DNA of 64,000 nucleotides from Tritrichomonas musculus (Eukaryota; Parabasalia; Tritrichomonadida; Tritrichomonadidae): contig JAPFFF010000010.1 of assembly GCA_039105265.1 (NCBI GenBank), positions 3,844,001-3,908,000 on the forward strand, in the 5' to 3' direction. Positions 56,916 to 64,000 of this stretch are shown here, piece by piece. The stretch's first letter is position 1; every line of letters begins with the position of its first letter. The notes under the pieces were generated by a model that had not been told where the DNA came from, did not search any database, and worked only from the letters and a program-made list of their open reading frames with translations. The translations under genes were made by a program, and so were the position numbers.

Positions 56916-57082
56916 GAACCTAAATATGAAATGATTATTTGTATTTCTGTAAAAACATTTAAATTTTCAAAGGTGAAGAAAAATAGTGGAAAGATGATGT
57001 GAAACAAAAATGCATTAAATTAGAAAGGATTTTTTTTAATATTATTATTTCATCTATTCAATGAAAATAGAAGCAAAATAAA

Positions 57083-57289
57083 TCATTTATACAAAATCAT
57101 GACTTTTGGATTTGTCAATAAATTTATATAATTTTGAATAGAAAAATCATTTTTAAGTGAAACAAATTTGAATGACCAAATTTCGGTGATCCTTTCTGAA
57201 AAATTAACTGAACAGTCATTATTAGTACAAATATTGTAATCAAACATAATAGGACTAATAAAATTAACATTTAATAGTGAAATTGACAT
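57083..57289 (-). CDS. Small open frame, doubtful
   Basis: 68 residues (MSISLLNVNFISPIMFDYNI, ending NPKVMILYK). The content is mixed and protein-like, but there is no motif. It lies between two larger minus-strand genes and could be a small gene or a relic. Confidence 0.25.
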   Translation of the reverse strand: MSISLLNVNFISPIMFDYNICTNNDCSVNFSERITEIWSFKFVSLKNDFSIQNYINLLTNPKVMILYK

Positions 57290-57344
57290 ATCTTTTTCAT
57301 AAAATAAAATAAAATAATAATAATAATAAAATTATCTAGATATC

Positions 57345-57376
57345 ACTTTTTGAGTTTTGTAAAATACTCAAAAAGT
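57345..57376. repeat. Hairpin downstream of the 777-residue gene
   Basis: ACTTTTTGAGT (57345-57355) and ACTCAAAAAGT (57366-57376) form a perfect 11-base stem with a 10-base loop. It is the second hairpin after the stop of the minus-strand gene. Confidence 0.7.
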
Positions 57377-57404
57377 TATAAAACAGATAATTAAACTTAA
57401 ATTA

Positions 57405-57444
57405 AAGTAGCTTTTTGAAGGCTACGCCTTTCAAAAAGCTACTT
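57405..57444. terminator. Strong hairpin just after a stop codon
   Basis: AAGTAGCTTTTTGAAGGC pairs with GCCTTTCAAAAAGCTACTT (one bulged base) around a three-base loop. It starts 28 bases downstream of the minus-strand stop at 57472. A role in transcript 3' processing is only inferred from position. It could instead be a small palindromic element. Confidence 0.45.
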
Positions 57445-57471
57445 CATTTATTTTTTAAATAAAAATATAAA

Positions 57472-59805
57472 TTAACAATAAAATTCAACTGTTGGTATTG
57501 CCAAGTCGAAAACTCTTCCACAACAAAAGAAGATCTTTTCCAATTCGGCATCATTGAATTTTCCTCTTGACAAGTTTTTCAAGTTTCGCAATAATCTCGG
57601 CGGCACCGGTTTCCTATTTGTGATCTCTATGTACATGAATTCAGAAGATTGACTATCATTAATGATTGATTGAACATTTTCATCTCCTTTGAACAAATAA
57701 ACAACCGTTTTATTTCTTTCAGCCAGCAAAGAAAAATTTTCTTTCTGAATTTTCAATTTTTGAGAAGCCAAAAGAGACAACTGATCAACCGTTAATTCAT
57801 TCAAATCATAGTTTGAAACATCAATCATTACTTTTTTCTCACTGTTATCATAATTACAAACTTTAATTTCTTTTGCAGCGATTTTTTCCTTTTCATACAA
57901 TTTTGAGCATAAAGGTGAAATTTCAAGGGCAATTTTTTCAATGTCTAAAATGTCATCTGCGACAAATAAAACGTAAATTTGTTTGAAATATTGGTCGAAC
58001 AGGCCAGTTTTTTCTTCATATTTGAAATCTTTTGAAGATACATTTTCAATATCATTCAAAATTTTGACTTTTTCAGATAAAAGAATTGTGTGGTAAGTCA
58101 TGCTTACTTTCTCTTCTTCATTTGTCACTTTTTCTTCGGGCATTGGATTTACGGTATCTTCTTTCTTACCAATGCCAGCATATAGAGTCACTTTTTTCGT
58201 ATTGGCTCTCCCTCCAGCAGAAAGACTCACACTGGCTTCTTTCTTCTCTGGAATGACGCTCTGATTTTTGCTTGGAATCACTCCTTGCCTGCTTCTACTG
58301 GCAGCATATGCGTGCGGCCTGGGACTTTTTGGATTTGTGCTCTTACTTAACGAAGGAAGTGCGTTTTTGGCAAAAATTTCTTTGCTCTGCATGAGTGAGC
58401 ACGTGAATCCTTGCTCGAGATATTTGCCTGTCTTGAACTGCGTCTCGAGCTTGGAGCGAATGTCGTGAATATGCTTGTTATGAAGGACACTGAAATAAAC
58501 TTTTTCATGCTTGAGTTCCTCGCATTCAATCATCTTATTGCTCCTCTTGTAAATTCGAGGAATGAACTCAACTTCATACTCAGGAACTTTATCAGGAAAT
58601 TTGCCAGGATTTTTATTTCCTTTTTGATATGAACGGCCAACCACAATGACGTCCTCATCACAATTGTAGCCTGACTTTTGAACAAGGTCGCCAAAAGTTT
58701 TAATTCGGCTCATGTCGATATTCTTGATGGGATTCGTTTGAACCGGCATCGATTGAGGATCGTTTGCGACTTGCGAAAATGATGCCGGATTTATACCAGA
58801 TGCTGCATTGCTCATTGCTTGATGCTCGCTTTTGTGATCTGCATTCACACTAGTGCCGGTTTGCTGCTGATCGTTTTTAGGCAAGTTTTCGAGCTTTGCC
58901 TTCTCTCCCTTTGCTTCTTCGTTTTGTGGCTTTTGTTTGTCATGATTTTCGGGAACTTGCATGATGCCACCAGCATCCTTTGCTTCTTTTGCAGGCTCAC
59001 TCAATTTATTTTGCAGATCAATTTCTTCATTTGGATTACTTTTAGCATTATTTATATCACTTTGCACTTGGCTTGAACTCCTGCCAGCATTTGCTCCTTT
59101 TGCGCCAACTGCTCCTCTGCTAGTTGTTCCTTCTCTACCAGCATTTACTCCTTTTGAACCAGCTCCTCCTCTGCTATTTGCTCCTCCTCTACCAGCAGCA
59201 GCTCTTCCTCTGCTAGCTGTTCCCCCTCTAGCAGTAGTTACACCTTTTGAACCAGCTGTTCCTCCTCTAGCAGCAGTTGCTCCTTTTATTCCAGTTGCTC
59301 CTCCTCTTGTCTTGCTGAAAATATTTGCAGCAGCCTGCGGAGTGGCATTGGCCATTCCAATTTTGGAATTTTGCGGACTAACTTTTGGTATAGTTGGACT
59401 GGGGGGACTGTTCAGAAAACTAATAACAGAATTCGTTTTTGGCGAATTAGTCACATTATTAATTAAGGGTGGGAAACCACCAAAATTCAATGCTTGATGA
59501 TTCGATGAGGTGGTTGGATTGGAATATATAGGAGTTTTTTGGATTAAAGATTCTGTATTGGAGTTTTGAGGGTTGTTATTATTAGTATTGATATTAATTT
59601 TATTTTGATCAGGAAATAAATTCTTTTTTGAAATTGAAAATGTAATTTCCTTCAGCGATTGAACATTATCTGATACAAAGGCTTTAATTACTTCGATTGA
59701 AGTATCAAAATCAAAAAAAGTTTTTAAAATCTTGCCATTTATAAGTTTAAAAGTAACATTTGACGGAAATTCATCTTTATTAATTTCTTTTTCAATTTGA
59801 TCCAT
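57472..59805 (-). CDS. Protein with ubiquitin-like start and Arg/Gly repeats, unknown
   Basis: 777 residues. Residues about 14-60 (FPSNVTFKLINGKILKTFFD then FDTSIEVIKAFV) look like a ubiquitin-like or UBX-type fold. After an Asn/Pro/Ser-rich stretch, residues about 165-250 are an Ala/Gly/Arg-rich repeat (TRGGATGIKGATAARGG, SRGRAAAGRGGANSRGG). Such RG-rich tracts often bind RNA and are methylated. The C-terminal half holds strand-helix modules (KVYFSVLHNKHIHDIRSKLE, IYVLFVADDILDIEKIALEI) that resemble the repeated modules of the 50994-54911 protein, and ends with FMYIEITNRKPVPPRLLRNL. No membrane span. Divergent from the coiled-coil gene, 111 bases away. Confidence 0.7.
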   Translation of the reverse strand: MDQIEKEINKDEFPSNVTFKLINGKILKTFFDFDTSIEVIKAFVSDNVQSLKEITFSISKKNLFPDQNKININTNNNNPQNSNTESLIQKTPIYSNPTTSSNHQALNFGGFPPLINNVTNSPKTNSVISFLNSPPSPTIPKVSPQNSKIGMANATPQAAANIFSKTRGGATGIKGATAARGGTAGSKGVTTARGGTASRGRAAAGRGGANSRGGAGSKGVNAGREGTTSRGAVGAKGANAGRSSSQVQSDINNAKSNPNEEIDLQNKLSEPAKEAKDAGGIMQVPENHDKQKPQNEEAKGEKAKLENLPKNDQQQTGTSVNADHKSEHQAMSNAASGINPASFSQVANDPQSMPVQTNPIKNIDMSRIKTFGDLVQKSGYNCDEDVIVVGRSYQKGNKNPGKFPDKVPEYEVEFIPRIYKRSNKMIECEELKHEKVYFSVLHNKHIHDIRSKLETQFKTGKYLEQGFTCSLMQSKEIFAKNALPSLSKSTNPKSPRPHAYAASRSRQGVIPSKNQSVIPEKKEASVSLSAGGRANTKKVTLYAGIGKKEDTVNPMPEEKVTNEEEKVSMTYHTILLSEKVKILNDIENVSSKDFKYEEKTGLFDQYFKQIYVLFVADDILDIEKIALEISPLCSKLYEKEKIAAKEIKVCNYDNSEKKVMIDVSNYDLNELTVDQLSLLASQKLKIQKENFSLLAERNKTVVYLFKGDENVQSIINDSQSSEFMYIEITNRKPVPPRLLRNLKNLSRGKFNDAELEKIFFCCGRVFDLAIPTVEFYC

Positions 59806-59916
59806 ATGAAAATTAATTGGGTATTTTTATTTCCTTATTTTTCGAAAAATTTTCTCTCAAAAAAAATACGTTAAGAAATAAAAATCGTTAATAAAGAATT
59901 TTTCGTGAGAAAATAA
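59806..59916. promoter_or_regulatory. Compact divergent promoter region
   Basis: 111 bases separate the start codons of two divergent genes. On the minus side TCAT directly precedes the ATG (TTTTCATATGG). On the plus side no TCA lies close to the ATG, so the initiator there is unclear. Both promoters must fit in this short gap. Confidence 0.5.
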
Positions 59917-62900
59917 ATGGATTCTTCATCTCAACACGAAACGGAATCCATGGATTCTCAAGCAAGTTCAAATTCTAAGTCAAAATCAAATTTATCAGAC
60001 GATAATACCTCTAATTCCAGACAATTAGATCAGAACTCCTCTTTATCATCGAAAGAAGAAGAGAAAAAGCGAGACAAAAATTCTGATGATTCGAGTGATA
60101 CTGAAGACAAGCAATCGAATGAAGAAATTAAAAAAGATGATAAATTATCTGAATCTTCAGACGATAATCATAACTCAAGCAGTCAAAACGATAACGAAAA
60201 AAGTGAATCAGATGATAAATCACAAAAATCTTCTGATTCTGAATCAAAATCAAATTCAGATTCAAATAATAAATCTTCAAATAATTCATTAAGCGAATCT
60301 TTTGATGACTTTTCAGAAAAAGAATCGAAAAGCAACGACAGCGATAAAAAATCAGACTCTAGTTCATCCGATTCCGAAAATAAAACAGATACAGATAATT
60401 CAAGTAAAAGCGACGCAGAAAATCAGACATCAAGCCAAACCGACAAAACAACTTCCAGCGAAGACGATAAAAAAAGCAAGAAATCAGATACAACCGAATC
60501 AAATAATTCAGATGTCGTATCATCAAATCAATCCAAAAGTGAAATCAACGAGGAATCTAATGAAACAAACGAAGGAGAAAAGGGGAAATTGAGTTTTTTA
60601 AGTTCAATTATAAATAAATTGAGTAAAGAAACAGAAGATTCTGATACGAATGAAAAAGCTCCTTCCTCAAAGAACAGCAGCAGAAAAGAGAACAATTCAG
60701 CAGATTCGGATTCAGAAAACAAAGTTTCAGATGCCAAAAAAGTAGATGTAAACGATGAATCTGATGAAAAAGAAAAAGACAAAAACGATTCAACCGAAAA
60801 TGCAAACAAAGAAGAACAAGAACAAGAAGACAAAATCACCAAAGAAGAAGACAATAAAGAGATGAAAGAAACCGTCGAAAAAAATGACAAAAAAGAAGAT
60901 AATGAAGAGACCGTTAACAAAGAAAAAGACAATGAAGAGACCGTTAACAAAGAAAAAGACAGTGAAGAGACCGTAAACAAAGAAGACAAAGTAAAAGACA
61001 ACGAAGAGACAATTAATGAAGATGACAAAGAAGAGAATGTTAATAAAGAAAAAGACAGTGAAGAGACCGTTAATAAAAAAGACAAAGAAAAAGTTAGTAA
61101 AGATGAAGATGAACAAAAAGAAGAGGATGGCAAAGAGACCGTTAATAAAGATGACGTTAAAGAAAGTGTAGAAAATGACAAAGAAAAAGATTCAAGCAAA
61201 GAGAACGAAAACTTGCCTTCTTCTGTTCCCGAAAAAGAAAAGAAGAAGAAGAAGAAAAGGAGGCATCGCAAAACCGACCCAGAGAAAGAAGAAGCGCAGC
61301 AAGAAAACGATGACAATTACTATTATTATTACTCATCCTCGTCATCATCATCACGCAGCAAGAAAAAAATCGAAATCAGCAGTTTATCGCCGATAGACAA
61401 GCTGTTCCAAACCGATGCAAAACCAGAGAAGCTCCACGAGCCACAGCCAAAGAGCCAAGAAGAAGAGAAAACGAACAACAACGACGAAACTCCAAAAGAA
61501 GAAGTAGAAAAAGTATCAGCAAACAAAGAACAAGAAGAAAACGAAACCACAAATGATAAAGAAGCTGGTGAAGAGCCAGAAACAGCCAATCCAAACGACA
61601 CTTATTATGACCAGCAAGCTGGAACACGAGAGCCGCAAGTTCAGATCCAAATTGAAGACCAAGAGCCAGAGAAAGAGGCAGCAAAAGAGCAGACAAGAAC
61701 GTCTCCCAAATCTAAAGAAAAAGACGATAAGTATTCATTCAAATCTGATCTGAATGACGAGCAACATTACAATGAACATGATGACGATTATTCTCCTCAC
61801 AAAAAGGTCAGATCAATTGATAACTTTAACCCGAATAATCCACGTCGTTTCACTGATCCTATTTCGATTCAAGCGTGTGAAAACTTGGGAATAACGTTGG
61901 AAGACATAAGCTATCCGACAGATGCAATGATTTACAGTTACACACGCGATCCTGAGTTGAAAGAAGTTGTTCGAGAAGAGCTTCAAAAGAGAGTCGATAA
62001 CACAATTAAATTCATCAAAGAAGAACGATTACGAATCATTGAAGCCCAAAAGAAAGAGAAAGAAAACAACGACAATTATAATGATTATGCACAACAACAG
62101 TTGCAATCGGAAAGAGTTGATACTGTTCGTAACAATGTTGATTATGCAAAGCTCGAGCGAGATAAGATACGAAAACTAGATTATCGAAACAAGAAAGAAG
62201 CAGAATCGGCGATTTTAAACATGCTTATTCAGCAGGAATATTTGAATCAAGAAGCTGACAATTTGGATAAAGAAAGAGAAGAAAACATCAGGCATCAAAA
62301 AGTGCAAAGAAAGCAAAGAGCCGAAGAGAATAAGAACATCATGCTTAAAATGAAAGAAATGGAACAAAATGAAATTAACAAGAGAAGAATCCAAGATGAA
62401 ATTCGGCAAAAAGAGAAAATTAAACAAGATGAATATTTCAGAAGAAGGGAAGAAATAGAGAAACAAAAAGTGGATAAAATGAAGAAAATTGACAACGATA
62501 GAAAATTAAGAAATGAACAAGTAAAGAAAACGAATGAAGAAACTATTCGAAGAAGGCAAAAAGAAATGGATGAACTTCAAGAACAATTAAGAATAAGAGA
62601 AATGGAATGGAAACTTAAAAAAGAAAGAATTCAGAAAGAAAAAGAGATGCAAAATCGTGAAAGAGAAAAAGTTAAAGAAGAACATGTTCAAAAAGTTAAA
62701 CAAAACCAAACAGATCTCATTGAAAAGAAGAGAAAAGATATCATAAACAAACAAATTCATCATGAAGAAATAATAAACAAGCAACTCGAAGAAAATAAAG
62801 ATAAAATTGAAAAATTCAAAATGACACAACAAAATAAAGTCAAAACTTATCATGAAGCAAGATTGGCAATTGAAAGAAAAATCACTGAAAAAAATCAACA

Positions 62901-63720
62901 ATTAACAGAAAAACTTAGATTGAGTGATGAACAAATAAATAAAAATCAAGCTGAATCTGACATTAAAAGAAGAAAAGAAGCCGTCATTCGTCAAATAATG
63001 CTTGAAGAAAAGAAACAAATCGCAATGAGATTAGCAAAGCAAAAAGAAGCAATTGCAATGGAAGCAACAATTCTTTATGAAGAAAGAATTAAAAAAATTG
63101 ATCAGAAAGAACAATTAAAAAGGAAAAATTTGGAAGAAGCTGAAAGAATTAGAATTGCTCTTGATAAAGAAAAAACTCGTGTAATGAACTCTGCTTCGTC
63201 AGCCAAAGATATCATTAAAAATAATCCTCAACAACTTCAAAAATTGGCTGATAAACTCGGAATCAATTTAAATGAATTACAAGAAAAGGCAAAACAAATT
63301 AGTAGAGGTGTTAGGCGTCCTGTTGCAATAACAAATAGAACTAATGGAAGTAACTCTTCTGCTAATAAAAAACCTCCGGCTAATTCATCAAGATTAACGG
63401 TCGGCGGAACTCCTAGAAGACCAACAAGTGAAAATACTATAAATAATAAAACTAAACAACCTTTGACTGCTAAACCAACAGTGGCTGCATCACCTCTTTC
63501 TAGTAAGAGAAAAACTGAATCTAGAATTAATGATAGTGTTGTCGTTAAGAAAACTCAACCAATTCATGGCATGCATCCAAAACCATTACCATCAAGTCCT
63601 TCAAGTTTAAATGCAAATACTACAAATAATAAGACAGTAAAGAATAATTCAAATATCAATAATAATAATCAAAATGATAAGAACAAGCCAATGCCAAAAT
63701 TGAAGATCCCTAATCATTAA
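59917..63720 (+). CDS. Large charged coiled-coil protein
   Basis: 1267 residues. Residues 1-250 are a Ser/Asp/Lys/Asn low-complexity stretch. Residues about 250-440 are Glu/Lys/Asp rich with imperfect repeats (DNEETVNKEKDSEETVNKE). A basic patch (KEKKKKKKRRHRK) is followed by an acidic and Ser-rich run. Residues about 685-1095 form a long coiled coil rich in Glu, Lys, Arg and Gln (RQKEKIKQDEYFRRREEIEK), reminiscent of trichohyalin-like or flagellar-associated proteins. The C-terminus is Asn/Ser/Pro rich and basic. It probably forms a rod in the cytoskeleton or flagellar apparatus, but composition-driven similarity makes family assignment unsafe. Confidence 0.75.
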   Translation: MDSSSQHETESMDSQASSNSKSKSNLSDDNTSNSRQLDQNSSLSSKEEEKKRDKNSDDSSDTEDKQSNEEIKKDDKLSESSDDNHNSSSQNDNEKSESDDKSQKSSDSESKSNSDSNNKSSNNSLSESFDDFSEKESKSNDSDKKSDSSSSDSENKTDTDNSSKSDAENQTSSQTDKTTSSEDDKKSKKSDTTESNNSDVVSSNQSKSEINEESNETNEGEKGKLSFLSSIINKLSKETEDSDTNEKAPSSKNSSRKENNSADSDSENKVSDAKKVDVNDESDEKEKDKNDSTENANKEEQEQEDKITKEEDNKEMKETVEKNDKKEDNEETVNKEKDNEETVNKEKDSEETVNKEDKVKDNEETINEDDKEENVNKEKDSEETVNKKDKEKVSKDEDEQKEEDGKETVNKDDVKESVENDKEKDSSKENENLPSSVPEKEKKKKKKRRHRKTDPEKEEAQQENDDNYYYYYSSSSSSSRSKKKIEISSLSPIDKLFQTDAKPEKLHEPQPKSQEEEKTNNNDETPKEEVEKVSANKEQEENETTNDKEAGEEPETANPNDTYYDQQAGTREPQVQIQIEDQEPEKEAAKEQTRTSPKSKEKDDKYSFKSDLNDEQHYNEHDDDYSPHKKVRSIDNFNPNNPRRFTDPISIQACENLGITLEDISYPTDAMIYSYTRDPELKEVVREELQKRVDNTIKFIKEERLRIIEAQKKEKENNDNYNDYAQQQLQSERVDTVRNNVDYAKLERDKIRKLDYRNKKEAESAILNMLIQQEYLNQEADNLDKEREENIRHQKVQRKQRAEENKNIMLKMKEMEQNEINKRRIQDEIRQKEKIKQDEYFRRREEIEKQKVDKMKKIDNDRKLRNEQVKKTNEETIRRRQKEMDELQEQLRIREMEWKLKKERIQKEKEMQNREREKVKEEHVQKVKQNQTDLIEKKRKDIINKQIHHEEIINKQLEENKDKIEKFKMTQQNKVKTYHEARLAIERKITEKNQQLTEKLRLSDEQINKNQAESDIKRRKEAVIRQIMLEEKKQIAMRLAKQKEAIAMEATILYEERIKKIDQKEQLKRKNLEEAERIRIALDKEKTRVMNSASSAKDIIKNNPQQLQKLADKLGINLNELQEKAKQISRGVRRPVAITNRTNGSNSSANKKPPANSSRLTVGGTPRRPTSENTINNKTKQPLTAKPTVAASPLSSKRKTESRINDSVVVKKTQPIHGMHPKPLPSSPSSLNANTTNNKTVKNNSNINNNNQNDKNKPMPKLKIPNH

Positions 63721-64000
63721 GAATAATTTGTTATTTATTTTTATGTTTGTTAATATTTTTTTATTATTATTTTTAAATAAAAATTAGAGACTTCCGTAAA
63801 CAACTGAGTTATACGCAATATATAATAAATACTTGTTATACCAAATATGTTTTTTGAACAACTGACTTATAAAAAAATAAATAATATAATATGTGAAAAA
63901 CAAATGAAATATGAATAATTATTTTAAATACCTATTATTAGTCAGTTGTACCATATAACACTATTATTTAAAATACAACTTTTATATTTTTTGGAAAAAT
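63721..64000. other. 3' flank of the coiled-coil gene
   Basis: AT-rich sequence to the window edge. No gene seen. An imperfect inverted pair (CAACTGAGTTATA near 63801, CAACTGACTTATA near 63860, and TCAGTTGTACCATATAA near 63942) hints at a small repeat. Confidence 0.4.

Noticed and set aside
60528-61316. 262-codon minus-strand frame rich in Ser and Phe
   Set aside because: It is a mirror of the GAA/AAA-rich coiled-coil gene and has no independent features.

Overview
The window looks like nuclear DNA of a parabasalid protist, most likely a trichomonad close to Tritrichomonas. The reasons are: very A+T-rich intergenic DNA with long A/T runs; long open reading frames with no visible introns; short 5' leaders in which a TCA initiator-like motif sits within about 25 bases of many start codons; a Polinton (Maverick) gene block; and a gene set typical of these organisms (TKL-like pseudokinases, kinase-Sel1 fusions, ankyrin proteins with a BTB-like start, very charged coiled-coil proteins). 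The species is inferred from gene content only.

Layout. 1-7.5 kb: a Polinton gene block, all on the minus strand, with fibre-like, probable major capsid, small basic, packaging ATPase, integrase and a 438-residue beta-rich protein. 7.5-11.6 kb: gene-poor DNA made of a duplicated 336-base segment, a 60-base minisatellite and two TA-flanked inverted-repeat elements. 11.7-21.1 kb: one very large VPS13-type lipid-transfer protein. 21.2-21.6 kb: one good tRNA-Gln with two decayed copies. 22.0-25.0 kb: a Sel1-repeat protein with a Gln-rich 27-base minisatellite. 25.6-28.4 kb: a broken kinase-Sel1 gene bracketed by two different inverted-repeat elements. 28.9-32.7 kb: a large ankyrin protein; then a tRNA-Leu and an acidic repeat protein. 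36-40 kb: an unknown acidic protein, a Cys/His-rich protein, a broken kinase with a ubiquitin-like tail, and an intact pseudokinase.

40.2-45.5 kb is a graveyard. A Tc1/mariner-like remnant cuts the end of a frameshifted membrane-protein gene. A 2.08-kb element (42567-44647) with 345-base terminal inverted repeats and a 7-base target duplication carries two Polinton-type structural genes and sits inside a decayed coding region. This compact, Polinton-derived, structural-gene-only element with nested termini is the most unusual object in the window.

46.6-63.7 kb: ordinary host genes. These are a polo-like kinase, a small membrane protein, a Ser-tailed pseudokinase, a 1305-residue protein built from many short F/Y-x-G-F modules, a choline-transporter-like membrane protein, a ubiquitin-like/RG-repeat protein, and a divergently transcribed 1267-residue coiled-coil protein.
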